Below are positions 54,577 to 64,000 of a stretch of 64,000 nucleotides of DNA, piece after piece (position 1 is the stretch's first letter; each line of letters opens with the position of its first letter). The stretch covers positions 3,720,001 to 3,784,000 of the forward strand of contig NZ_CP015596.1 of NCBI RefSeq assembly GCF_001644575.1, given 5' to 3'. The translations under genes and the position numbers were made by a program. The notes under the pieces were generated by a model. That model made no database searches, was not told where the DNA came from, and saw nothing but the letters and a program-made list of their open reading frames with translations. Origin of the DNA: Mycobacterium adipatum. Lineage in GTDB: Bacteria > Actinomycetota > Actinomycetes > Mycobacteriales > Mycobacteriaceae.

Positions 54577-55898
54577 GCGGTGGCGCTTCCCCGGGTCGCT
54601 TCGCTCCTGCCCGCCGGACTACGTCCCTCGCGCGCGGTGACCTTGCCCCGCAACATCGTCAGCGTCACCGTTGCCGGCAACTCCATCGACTCGAACGGGG
54701 TGTTGTCCGAGCGGCTGGCCAGCTTCGATCCGGTGACCGTCCAGGTGGCATCGGGGTCGACGACGGTCAGGTTGGCCGGCTCCCCCACCTCCAGCGGGCG
54801 GCCCTGATCCGGCAGGCCGACGATCGCCGCCGGCGCCTCGCTCATCACCCGGGCGACATCGCGCCAGCTCAGCAGGCCGGGTGCCACCATGGTCGCGACG
54901 ATGACCGACAGGGCGGTCTGCAAACCGAGCATGCCGGGGCGGGCGTTGGCGAACTCGCAGCACTTCTCCTGCTCGGCGTGCGGTGCGTGGTCGGTGGCCA
55001 CACAGTCGATCACGCCGTCGGCCAGCGCCTGACGCAACGCTTGCACATCGCTGGCCTCACGCAACGGCGGGTTTACCCGATTGCGGCCGTCGTAGCTGCT
55101 CAGCCGGCCGTCGTCGAGCAGCAGGTGATGCGGGGTGACCTCGGCCGTAATCAAGATCCCTTGCGCTTTGGCCCATTTCAGCAGCTCCACGGTCCCCGCG
55201 GTGGAGGCGTGGCAGATGTGTACCCGGGCGCGCGCATCGCGGGCCAGGATCGCGTCGCGGGCGACGATGGACTCCTCGGCCGAGCGCGGCCAACCCGCCA
55301 AGCCCAGCTTCGCGGCGTTGGGGCCCTCGTGGGCGACGGCCCCGACGGTGAGACGCGGCTCCTCGGCGTGCTGGGCGATCAGCACCCCGAGCCCGCTCGC
55401 GTACTCCAGCGCGCGCCGCATGATCAGCGGATCATGCACGCAGATTCCGTCGTCGGAGAACATCCGGACCTGGCCGGCACCGGCGGCCATCAGCCCCATC
55501 TCGGTGAGCTGCTTGCCTTCCAGGCCCACGGTGACCGCGCCGACCGGGTGCACGTCGACCAGACCGACCTGCTGCCCGCGGCGCCAGACGTGGTCGGTGA
55601 CCACCGGACTGTCCGCCACTGGGTCGGTGTTGGCCATCGCGAAGACCGCGGTGTACCCGCCCAAAGCGGCTGCGGCCGAACCGGTTTCGATGTCCTCCGC
55701 GTACTCACGGCCCGGCTCGCGCAGATGGGTGTGCAGGTCCACGAAACCGGGCAGCATGATCTGCCCGGCCGCCTCGATGACCTCGGCATCCTCGGACCCG
55801 ATACCCGGACCGATCTCGGCGATCTGACCGTCGGCGATACGCACATCGACGGGATCGCCCTCACCGTAGAGTCGTACGCCCTTGATCAGGACCGTCAT
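54573..55898 (-). CDS. pyrC: Dihydroorotase
   Basis: Zinc amidohydrolase closing carbamoyl aspartate to dihydroorotate, 441 residues. [10 protein letters not shown] carries the first metal His pair, HICHASTAG and [11 protein letters not shown] further His ligands, and [13 protein letters not shown] the catalytic Asp. The last 15 residues ([15 protein letters not shown]) are not family-like and derive from a short repeat element inserted at the 3' end. The ATG overlaps the pyrB stop (ATGA). Confidence 0.96.
   Translation of the reverse strand: MTVLIKGVRLYGEGDPVDVRIADGQIAEIGPGIGSEDAEVIEAAGQIMLPGFVDLHTHLREPGREYAEDIETGSAAAALGGYTAVFAMANTDPVADSPVVTDHVWRRGQQVGLVDVHPVGAVTVGLEGKQLTEMGLMAAGAGQVRMFSDDGICVHDPLIMRRALEYASGLGVLIAQHAEEPRLTVGAVAHEGPNAAKLGLAGWPRSAEESIVARDAILARDARARVHICHASTAGTVELLKWAKAQGILITAEVTPHHLLLDDGRLSSYDGRNRVNPPLREASDVQALRQALADGVIDCVATDHAPHAEQEKCCEFANARPGMLGLQTALSVIVATMVAPGLLSWRDVARVMSEAPAAIVGLPDQGRPLEVGEPANLTVVDPDATWTVTGSKLASRSDNTPFESMELPATVTLTMLRGKVTAREGRSPAGRSEATRGSATA
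54586..54617. repeat. Short dispersed repeat copy at the 3' end of pyrC
   Basis: Contains GGTCGCTTCGCTCCTGCCC, nearly identical to a copy in pyrB (one substitution in the core). It supplies the C-terminal RSEATRG part of PyrC. Similar GC-rich elements are, from memory, frequent in mycobacterial intergenic DNA. Confidence 0.65.
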
Positions 55899-56890
55899 GC
55901 CGTCACCGCAACCTCTCCGGACCCGGTGCCGACCAGCAGGTGGAACAGCACCGCCATCCGTACGTGAACTCCGTTGGAAACCTGTTGCAGCACCGCAGAC
56001 TGCGACGAATCCGGCACCGAGTACGCGATCTCCATACCGCGCAGCATCGGGCCCGGGTGCAGCACCACGGCATGCTCGGCCAGCTTGGCCTGGCGCTTCT
56101 CCGAGAGGCCGTAGAGCACCGAGTACTCGCGCGCCGACGGGAAGAATCCGCCGTTCATCCGTTCGGCCTGTACCCGCAGCATCAGCACGGCGTCGGCGGC
56201 GGGCAGTTCGGCGTCCAGATCGTGGCAGACCGTCACCGGCCATTCGGACACGCCGACCGGCAGCAGGGTGGGCGGGGCCACCAGCACCACCTCGGCGCCC
56301 AGGGTGGCGAGCAGTTCGACATTGGAGCGCGCCACCCGGCTGTGCAGCACGTCGCCGACGATCACCACGCGTCTGCCCTCGATGGAGCCGAGTCGCTGGC
56401 GCAGGGTCAGCGCGTCGAGCAGTGCCTGGGTGGGATGCTCGTGGGTGCCGTCACCGGCGTTGATCACGCTGGGGCCGCCGCCGGAATTTCCCCCGGGTCG
56501 CTGCGCTCCTGCCCCCGAGGAACCGTCCTCCCGCGTCCATTCCGAGAGCTGCTGCGCCGCACCGGATGCCGGGTGCCGGATGATCAGTGCGTCGGCACCG
56601 GCGGCGCGCAGCGTCAGCGCGGTGTCGCGGAGCGATTCGCCCTTGGCCACCGAGGAGCCGGAGGCGCTGACGTTGATGACATCGGCACTCATCCACTTGC
56701 CCGCCACCTCGAACGACACCCGGGTACGGGTGGAGTTCTCGTAGAACATCGTGATGATGGTGCGCCCGCGCAGGGTGGGCAGCTTCTTGACTTCGCGCCC
56801 GAGCAGCGCCTCGGCGAACCGGTCGGCGTCATCGAGCAGGGCGACCGCCTCGTCGCGGGACAGGTCGGCTGCGGTCAGTAGGTGCTTCAC
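55895..56890 (-). CDS. pyrB: Aspartate carbamoyltransferase with in-frame insertion
   Basis: Transfers carbamoyl to aspartate; 331 residues. [13 protein letters not shown] binds carbamoyl phosphate, [17 protein letters not shown] binds substrate, and [11 protein letters not shown] lies in the aspartate domain. Between LSEWTR and PSVINAGDG it carries about 18 extra residues rich in Gly, Ser, Ala ([18 protein letters not shown]), where other mycobacterial PyrB have a short loop. That stretch coincides with a short dispersed repeat. The site lies just before the HPTQ segment, so folding is probably tolerated as a surface loop. Start GTG overlapping pyrR (GTGA). Confidence 0.94.
   Translation of the reverse strand: MKHLLTAADLSRDEAVALLDDADRFAEALLGREVKKLPTLRGRTIITMFYENSTRTRVSFEVAGKWMSADVINVSASGSSVAKGESLRDTALTLRAAGADALIIRHPASGAAQQLSEWTREDGSSGAGAQRPGGNSGGGPSVINAGDGTHEHPTQALLDALTLRQRLGSIEGRRVVIVGDVLHSRVARSNVELLATLGAEVVLVAPPTLLPVGVSEWPVTVCHDLDAELPAADAVLMLRVQAERMNGGFFPSAREYSVLYGLSEKRQAKLAEHAVVLHPGPMLRGMEIAYSVPDSSQSAVLQQVSNGVHVRMAVLFHLLVGTGSGEVAVTA
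56489..56520. repeat. Short dispersed repeat copy inside pyrB
   Basis: Contains GGTCGCTGCGCTCCTGCCC, matching the pyrC copy in all but one core base, with the same flanking CCCCGG. It encodes Gly/Ala/Ser-rich residues inside PyrB and keeps the frame. Confidence 0.7.
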
Positions 56891-57459
56891 CTGGTCGGCC
56901 CTCCATACGGTGCGATCCGCACGCTGTCCTGCCCATCGGGCTCCTGCAGTCGGACCTTGACGTTCTCTGCGCGCGAGGTGGGCACGTTCTTGCCGACATA
57001 GTCCGCCCGGACCGGCAGCTCCCGGTGCCCGCGGTCGACCAGCACCGCCAGTTGCACGATGCGGGGCCGCCCGATGTCCCGCAGCGCATCCAGCGCAGAG
57101 CGCACCGAACGGCCGGAATACAGCACGTCGTCGACCAGGATCACCAGCGCGCCGTCGATACCGCCGGCCGGGATGGAGGTCGACTCCAGGGGCCGTGGCG
57201 GTTTGGAATTCAGGTCGTCGCGATAGAGCGTGATGTCCAGTGCACCGTGCGGCAGCGCGACACCCGCGAACTCGTGCACCTTTTCGGCGAGCCGCGCGGC
57301 CAGCGTCACGCCGCGGGTCGGGATGCCGAGCAACACCACGCGCGGGGCGTCCGGCGCGTCCAGCGCGGTCTTCTCGATGATCTGATGCGCGATGCGCGAG
57401 ATGGTCCGGCTCACATCCGCGGCGGACATCAATTCCCGGTCGGGGCTGGGTGTGCCCAT
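56887..57459 (-). CDS. pyrR: Pyrimidine operon regulator PyrR / uracil phosphoribosyltransferase
   Basis: 190 residues. [18 protein letters not shown] is the PRPP-binding motif, and [14 protein letters not shown] and DITLYRDDL are PyrR-specific. It binds pyr mRNA in response to UMP and may also act as an UPRTase. It heads pyrR-pyrB-pyrC-membrane-carA-carB-pyrF. The ATG at 57459 lies 12 bases from AAGGAGG; an in-frame TTG at 57465 has 6-base spacing and is a credible alternative start. Confidence 0.95.
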   Translation of the reverse strand: MGTPSPDRELMSAADVSRTISRIAHQIIEKTALDAPDAPRVVLLGIPTRGVTLAARLAEKVHEFAGVALPHGALDITLYRDDLNSKPPRPLESTSIPAGGIDGALVILVDDVLYSGRSVRSALDALRDIGRPRIVQLAVLVDRGHRELPVRADYVGKNVPTSRAENVKVRLQEPDGQDSVRIAPYGGPTR

Positions 57460-57482
57460 GGTCAACCTGGACCTCCTTCTCC

Positions 57483-57494
57483 GCCTCACGGGAC
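57483..57494 (-). promoter_or_regulatory. pyrR: PyrR-binding motif in the pyr leader
   Basis: On the transcript the sequence reads GUCCCGUGAGGC, an exact match to the core of the PyrR-binding consensus ARUCCNGNGAGGYU over 12 positions. It lies 4 bases upstream of the ribosome-binding region (GGAGAAGGAGG), so bound PyrR would block translation. This fits the translational repression by PyrR reported for M. smegmatis. Confidence 0.8.
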
Positions 57495-57524
57495 GGATCG
57501 TTAAAGGACGTCGAACTGCCGGTT

Positions 57525-57552
57525 ACTTTAGCAGGGTGAATCTCGACAACAA
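57525..57552 (-). promoter_or_regulatory. Candidate pyr operon promoter
   Basis: On the minus strand TTGTTG (57552-57547, written CAACAA on the plus strand) and TAAAGT (57530-57525) are separated by 16 bp. Transcription would start about 60 bp before pyrR and include the PyrR motif. It overlaps the start codon region of the divergent serine hydrolase gene. Confidence 0.5.
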
Positions 57553-58738
57553 CCGCGCCTCCATCTCCGAGGCCATCGACGGCGGCCTGCTCGCCGGCGC
57601 CGTCACCCTGGTATGGCATGCCGGGCAGGTGGTGCAGGTCAACGAGTTGGGTCACCGCGATATCGCGGCCGGGCTGCCGATGCAGCGCGACACGATCTTC
57701 CGGATCGCCTCGATGAGCAAACCGGTGACGGTGGCGGCGGCGATGACGCTGGCCGAGGAGGGCCTGTTCGCGCTCGACGACCCGGTGGCCCGCTGGGTGC
57801 CCGAGGTCGCCGCGCTGCGGGTGCTGATCGAACCCGGCAGTGCGCTCGACGATACGACGGCGCTGCGCCGACCGATCACCTTCGACGACCTGATGACCCA
57901 CCGCGCCGGCCTGGCCTATCCGTTCTCCATCACCGGTCCGCTGGCCAAAGCCTATGGGCGGCTGTCGTTCCGGCAGAACGAACAGCGCTGGCTCAACGAG
58001 CTGGCGCAGCTGCCGCTGGCCCACCAGCCCGGCGCGCGCATCACCTACAGCCACGGCACCGACGTGCTGGGCATCGCGATCTCCCGGATCGCCGGAAAAC
58101 CGTTGCACGAGTTGCTCTCCGAACGCATCTTCGACCCGCTGGGCATGTCCGACACCGGTTTCGCCCTCAGCCTGGCCCAGCGCCGCCGGATGGCCACCAT
58201 GTACGGCCTCGGCGCGGACGAGACGCTACGCGACGACGTGATGGGCCCGCCCGCGCTCACGCCGCCCGAGTTCTGCGCCGGCGGTGCGGGGTTGATGTCA
58301 ACGGCCGACGACTACCTGACGTTCGCCCGGATGCTGCTCGGCGACGGCACGGTGGACGGCGTGCGGATCCTGTCCCCCGAATCGGTGCGCGTGATGCGCA
58401 CCGACCGGTTGACCGCGGACCAGAAGGAGCAGAACTTCCTCGGGGTGCCGTTCTGGATCGGCCGCGGCTTCGGGCTGAGCATGTCGGTGGTCACCGATCC
58501 CGCCCAGTCCGAACGATTCTTCGGCCCGGGTGGTCTGGGCACCTTCGGCTGGCCGGGCGCGTTCGGCACCTGGTGGCAGGCCGACCCGGCCAATGACGTC
58601 ATCGTGCTCTATCTGATCCAGAACTATCCGGATCTGACCGCCGATGTCGCGCAGGTCGCCGGCAACACCTCGATGGCGAAACTGCGGATGGCACAACCGA
58701 AGTTCGTGCGCCGGACCTACCAGGGGTTGGGCCTCTGA
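57536..58738 (+). CDS. Serine hydrolase, beta-lactamase/class C family
   Basis: 400 residues. IASMSKPV has the SxxK nucleophile motif at residues 59-62, [11 protein letters not shown] the second-block Tyr (YSH instead of YxN), and [10 protein letters not shown] stands where the KTG/HxG motif lies. This is the EstB/LpqF-like branch, usually esterase or peptidase rather than antibiotic hydrolase. No signal peptide, so cytoplasmic. Start GTG; divergent from pyrR with a 76 bp shared region. Confidence 0.88.
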   Translation: MNLDNNRASISEAIDGGLLAGAVTLVWHAGQVVQVNELGHRDIAAGLPMQRDTIFRIASMSKPVTVAAAMTLAEEGLFALDDPVARWVPEVAALRVLIEPGSALDDTTALRRPITFDDLMTHRAGLAYPFSITGPLAKAYGRLSFRQNEQRWLNELAQLPLAHQPGARITYSHGTDVLGIAISRIAGKPLHELLSERIFDPLGMSDTGFALSLAQRRRMATMYGLGADETLRDDVMGPPALTPPEFCAGGAGLMSTADDYLTFARMLLGDGTVDGVRILSPESVRVMRTDRLTADQKEQNFLGVPFWIGRGFGLSMSVVTDPAQSERFFGPGGLGTFGWPGAFGTWWQADPANDVIVLYLIQNYPDLTADVAQVAGNTSMAKLRMAQPKFVRRTYQGLGL

Positions 58739-58761
58739 GCCGGCTGACCACCGACAGAACA

Positions 58762-59283
58762 TCACATCGAGCGTGACAGCACCCGGCCGAACTGCAGCAG
58801 CCGCTCCATCTGAGCCAGGCCACCGTTGTCCACCGACTTGGTGTAGCGGAAGGACTCGCAGTACAGGTCGCTCTCGGTCGCCGAGGTACGCCGGGCGCGG
58901 GTCACCAGCTGGGTGTACATCCGCAACCGGACCTCGGACAGCCGCCGCGTCCCGTCCGCCAGCACCTCGAAGTGGGTGCTCAGAATGTGATCGCTGATGG
59001 TCGACAGCAAGATCGTGCGCACCGAGGAGTTCAATTGCCGGCGCTCGTCCACGATTTCGTCATCGGCGCGCCACATGATGAGCCGCAGCCCATCGGTGGC
59101 CACCACTTCCTGCCACACCGCGGTCCCGTCGGCCTCCTCGGTTTCGCCGCGCGACATGATGAACGCGGCGATCCCGGGGAACTCGATGACCGACCGCAGC
59201 TGTTCGAGCGCCAGCTCGGGATCACGCAGATAGACCGTCGCCGCATCCTGCACGCTCATGTACGGCGCCCAGTCCTGCGGCAC
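58762..59283 (-). CDS. Conserved mycobacterial protein of unknown function (Rv2532c-like)
   Basis: 173 residues, soluble, no signal peptide. Features seen: AATVYLRDPELALEQLRSVIEFPGIAAFIMSRG, a Trp-rich strand (LRLIMWRADDEIVDERR) and a helical C-terminus. It lies 2 bp after nusB and so is probably co-expressed with pepQ-efp-nusB; Rv2532c has the same position next to nusB. No motif allows a functional call. Confidence 0.8.
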   Translation of the reverse strand: MPQDWAPYMSVQDAATVYLRDPELALEQLRSVIEFPGIAAFIMSRGETEEADGTAVWQEVVATDGLRLIMWRADDEIVDERRQLNSSVRTILLSTISDHILSTHFEVLADGTRRLSEVRLRMYTQLVTRARRTSATESDLYCESFRYTKSVDNGGLAQMERLLQFGRVLSRSM

Positions 59284-59285
59284 GA

Positions 59286-59765
59286 TTACTCCCCGGTCTC
59301 CGACGGCCGCAGCGCCGCCGCGGCGGCCCGGATCTGCGGGGTCACCAACATCACCTGGCCGAGCACACCGTTGACGAAGCCCGGGGATTCGTCGGTGGAC
59401 AGTTCCTTGGCCAGCTCGACGGCCTCGTCGACGGCGACGGGCGCGGGCACGTCATCGGCGTGCAGCAGTTCCCACACCGCCACCCGCAGGATGGCGCGGT
59501 CCACCGCGGGCAGCCGCTCCAGCGTCCAGCCCTGCAGGTGCGAGGAGATCAGGTCGTCGACGTGCGCGGCCTGCTCGGTGACACCGCGGGCCACCGTCAC
59601 CGTGTACGGGTTCAGCGCGTTGATATCGGCCTGCGTGTGGGACAGCGCATTGCGACCATCGGCGGCTTCGGCGGCGGTGATACCGCGCGCCTCGGCCTCG
59701 AACAGCAGGTCGACGGCGCGCTTACGCGCTTGGTGTCGACCACGGTCACCACGACGGTCAGCCAT
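59286..59765 (-). CDS. nusB: Transcription antitermination protein NusB
   Basis: 159-residue all-helical protein that binds boxA RNA with NusE for rRNA antitermination. [19 protein letters not shown] at the N-terminus, [18 protein letters not shown] and [26 protein letters not shown] at the C-terminus are canonical. It starts 2 bp after efp. Confidence 0.97.
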   Translation of the reverse strand: MADRRGDRGRHQARKRAVDLLFEAEARGITAAEAADGRNALSHTQADINALNPYTVTVARGVTEQAAHVDDLISSHLQGWTLERLPAVDRAILRVAVWELLHADDVPAPVAVDEAVELAKELSTDESPGFVNGVLGQVMLVTPQIRAAAAALRPSETGE

Positions 59766-59767
59766 GG

Positions 59768-60331
59768 CTAGGCATTCACCCTGCCCAGGTAGCTGCCGTC
59801 GCGGGAATCGACCTTGAGCTTGTCGCCGGTGTTGATGAACAGCGGCACCTGCAGTTCGGCGCCGGTCTCCACGGTGGCCGGCTTGGTGCCGGCGCTGGAG
59901 CGGTCGCCCTGCAGGCCCGGTTCGGTGTGGGTGACCACGAGTTCCACGGTGACCGGGAGCTCCAGGTACAGCGGCGCACCTTCGTTGAAGGCGATCTGCA
60001 CCTTCATGCCCTCGAGCAGGAAGTCGGCCAGGCGCCCCACCAGCGACTCGGACAGCGAGTGCTGCTCGTAGTCCTCGGAATCCATGAAGACGAAGTCGCT
60101 GCCGTCGCGGTACAGGTAGGTGGCATCGCGGCGGTCGACGGTGGCCGTCTCCACCTTCACACCGGCGTTGAACGTCTTGTCGACGACCTTGCCGGACAGG
60201 ATGTTCTTGAGCTTGGTGCGCACGAAGGCCGGGCCCTTGCCGGGCTTGACGTGCTGGAACTCGGTGATCTGCCAGAGCTGACCCTCGATCGAGAGCACGA
60301 GTCCATTCTTGAAGTCGGCGGTTGATGCCAC
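59768..60331 (-). CDS. efp: Elongation factor P
   Basis: Relieves ribosome stalling at polyproline. 187 residues, three beta domains. [17 protein letters not shown] holds the loop whose tip Lys (residue 32) enters the peptidyl transferase centre; no modification enzyme gene is visible nearby. C-terminal [18 protein letters not shown] is conserved. The start is the GTG giving [10 protein letters not shown]; the upstream open frame is not EF-P-like. Confidence 0.97.
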   Translation of the reverse strand: MASTADFKNGLVLSIEGQLWQITEFQHVKPGKGPAFVRTKLKNILSGKVVDKTFNAGVKVETATVDRRDATYLYRDGSDFVFMDSEDYEQHSLSESLVGRLADFLLEGMKVQIAFNEGAPLYLELPVTVELVVTHTEPGLQGDRSSAGTKPATVETGAELQVPLFINTGDKLKVDSRDGSYLGRVNA

Positions 60332-60350
60332 GGTGTGTACAGCTCCTAGA

Positions 60351-61454
60351 TCAGGTGATGACAGCCAGTTCCTTGGGGAACCGGGTGAGTAACTCGGGTG
60401 TAGGTGCGCTCTCGCTGCCGACAACCAGGGTGTCCTCGATTCGGACACCGCCCCGGCCGGGCAGATAGACGCCGGGCTCCACGGTGACCGCAGCGCCAGC
60501 AAGCAGTGTACCGACGGCCGAGGCACTGATCCCCGGCGCTTCGTGGATCTGCAGTCCGACGCCGTGGCCGAGGCCGTGACCGAAGTTCTCGGCGAACCCT
60601 GCGTCGGCGATCACCTGCCGGGACGCGGCGTCGACGTCCCGCAGCGCAGCCCCCGCCGCCAGCGCGTTGCGGCCGGCCGCCTGGCTGCTCGCCACCAGGG
60701 CGTACAGATCTCGCTGCCACTGCGCGGCGTGCCCCAGCACGAAGGTCCGGGTCATATCCGAGTGGTAGCCGGCGACCAGTGCGCCGAAGTCGATCTTCAC
60801 GAAATCGCCGTCGGTGAGCACCGCGTCGGTGGGCCGGTGGTGCGGGATGGCCGAGTTCGGTCCGGCGGCCACGATGGTCTCGAAGGACACACCGTCGGCG
60901 CCATGGTCGAGCATCAGCGATTCCAGCTCGCGACCGACCTGCTTCTCGGTGCGCCCGGGGCGCAGCCCGCCGCGGTTCACCAGATCATGCAGGGCCGCGT
61001 CGGCCGCCTCGCAGGCCAGCCGCAGGATGGCGACCTCGCCAGCATCCTTGACCTCCCGCAGCCGTTCGACCATGCCGGCGGCCCGGACGAACTCGACTCC
61101 CCCGGCGTCACCCACCGCCCGTTCCAGCAGACCGAACCCATCGACGGTCACCACATGGCTCTCGAAACCGAGCCGGCGCACACCGTCGGCGGCCGCGCGG
61201 GCGGCCAGGTGCGCGCCGACGGCACGTTCGATGACCAGTTCGGCGTCCGGCGCCTGCGCCGCGGCCTGCGTTACATAACGCCCGTCGGTTGCCAACACCG
61301 GCGTGTCTTGGTCGACACGCACCAAAAGTGCGGCGTTGGATCCGGTGAAGCCGGACAGATATCGGACGTTGACCAGGTCGGTTACCAATATGGCGTCCAG
61401 TTCGGCGGCCGCCAGCCGGTGCCGCAAACGGTCCCGGCGCGCAGATATCGTCAC
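60351..61454 (-). CDS. pepQ: Xaa-Pro aminopeptidase (PepQ-like)
   Basis: 367-residue M24 metallopeptidase cleaving N-terminal residues before proline. Metal ligands are all present: [19 protein letters not shown] (two Asp), [14 protein letters not shown] (His), VTVEPGVYL (Glu) and VRIEDTLVV (Glu). The N-terminal creatinase-like domain starts [19 protein letters not shown]. Start GTG. It lies 19 bp upstream of efp, in the same transcript as efp and nusB. Confidence 0.95.
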   Translation of the reverse strand: MTISARRDRLRHRLAAAELDAILVTDLVNVRYLSGFTGSNAALLVRVDQDTPVLATDGRYVTQAAAQAPDAELVIERAVGAHLAARAAADGVRRLGFESHVVTVDGFGLLERAVGDAGGVEFVRAAGMVERLREVKDAGEVAILRLACEAADAALHDLVNRGGLRPGRTEKQVGRELESLMLDHGADGVSFETIVAAGPNSAIPHHRPTDAVLTDGDFVKIDFGALVAGYHSDMTRTFVLGHAAQWQRDLYALVASSQAAGRNALAAGAALRDVDAASRQVIADAGFAENFGHGLGHGVGLQIHEAPGISASAVGTLLAGAAVTVEPGVYLPGRGGVRIEDTLVVGSESAPTPELLTRFPKELAVIT

Positions 61455-61487
61455 AGCCGCTGACGGTACTCGCTACGCTGTCCCCTC

Positions 61488-63710
<2,223 letters not shown>

Positions 63711-63713
63711 CGG

Positions 63714-64000
63714 CTATCCCGAGGCCTGAGCCGTCGGCTCGTGCTCGGCGACCGCGTGCAGATAGCTCTCGACGTTGCGGCGGGTCTCGGCCAGCGAGTC
63801 GCCGCCGAACTTGAGCAACGCGGCCCGCGCCAGCACCAGCGCGACCATCGTCTCGACCACCACGCCGGCGGCCGGCACCGCGCACACATCCGAACGCTGG
63901 TGGATCGCCACCGCCTCGTCGCCGGTGGACATGTCCACGGTCGCCAGCGCGCGGGGCACCGTGGAGATCGGCTTCATCGCCGCGCGCACCCGCAGCGGCT
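63714..64000 (-). CDS. aroC: Chorismate synthase, C-terminal part (cut by window edge)
   Basis: 95 residues are visible; the gene starts beyond the window. [23 protein letters not shown] and [19 protein letters not shown] are the conserved C-terminal chorismate synthase signatures (the latter with the RSD motif near the FMN/substrate site). The tail HEPTAQASG is family-typical for mycobacteria. First of aroC-aroK-aroB on the minus strand. Confidence 0.95.
   Translation of the reverse strand, partial: PLRVRAAMKPISTVPRALATVDMSTGDEAVAIHQRSDVCAVPAAGVVVETMVALVLARAALLKFGGDSLAETRRNVESYLHAVAEHEPTAQASG

Noticed and set aside
57536..58738. An antibiotic-inactivating beta-lactamase
   Set aside because: There is no signal peptide, and the second and third motifs (YSH, WPGAFGT) fit the esterase-like branch rather than a secreted class C or class A enzyme.

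Overview
This 64 kb window is core chromosome of a high-GC mycobacterium, most likely a rapid grower (Mycolicibacterium type). The evidence is mycobacterial marker genes (lprG with the P55 efflux pump, mIHF, the lipH/lipI pair, actinobacterial PriA, WhiA, the B-4DMT family protein) in an order that largely matches, in reverse, the M. tuberculosis segments Rv1379-Rv1440 and Rv2532c-Rv2540c. A ppc gene, which M. tuberculosis is not known to carry, also points to a rapid grower. Assignments are from reading proteins and DNA by eye; no database search was run.

Layout. 1-0.6 kb: the 3' end of an ISL3-family insertion sequence. 0.6-7.2 kb: PEP carboxylase, a small membrane protein, secG, and the lower-glycolysis run tpiA-pgk-gap. 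7.3-12.3 kb: whiA-yvcK-rapZ-uvrC, overlapping genes for division and carbon-flux control plus DNA repair. 12.3-15.6 kb: a three-gene cassette resembling MurD2, MurL and a degenerate class-IV aminotransferase fold, predicting an epimerase-based route to the D-glutamate of peptidoglycan. 15.7-18.3 kb: a GNAT, a PH-domain membrane protein, ribH and ribBA. 18.4-25.5 kb: three co-directional genes for large Ig-like/VCBS-type repeat proteins placed inside the riboflavin region. 26.1-31.4 kb: riboflavin synthase, lprG-P55, a TIM-barrel protein, an unannotated 49-residue peptide gene and ribD. 31.4-38.8 kb: rpe, rsmB, fmt, lemA, a DUF2207 protein and priA. 38.8-43.5 kb: YhhN protein, two alpha/beta hydrolases and an unusual pyruvate-kinase-like gene with a possible DosR box. 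43.5-47.3 kb: metK, coaBC, rpoZ, gmk, mihF. 47.7-57.5 kb: a DUF2330 protein and the pyrimidine operon pyrR-pyrB-pyrC-(membrane protein)-carA-carB-pyrF, with a PyrR-binding motif in its leader. 57.5-64 kb: a serine hydrolase, an Rv2532c-like protein, nusB, efp, pepQ, a B-4DMT membrane protein, and aroB-aroK-aroC (the last cut by the window edge).

Gene cooperation. All four riboflavin biosynthetic enzymes (RibBA, RibD, RibH, riboflavin synthase) are present but interrupted by other genes. The pyr genes encode carbamoyl phosphate to dihydroorotate plus OMP decarboxylase. Start/stop overlaps of the ATGA or GTGA kind are very common, indicating translational coupling.

The parts that most deserve attention are the MurD2/MurL-like cassette, the Ig-repeat trio (two members without a visible signal peptide and one with an apparent ATC in place of its start codon), the small peptide gene beside the TIM-barrel protein, the pyruvate-kinase-like gene, and a short dispersed repeat that has altered both pyrB and pyrC. 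No tRNA, rRNA or CRISPR array was seen.
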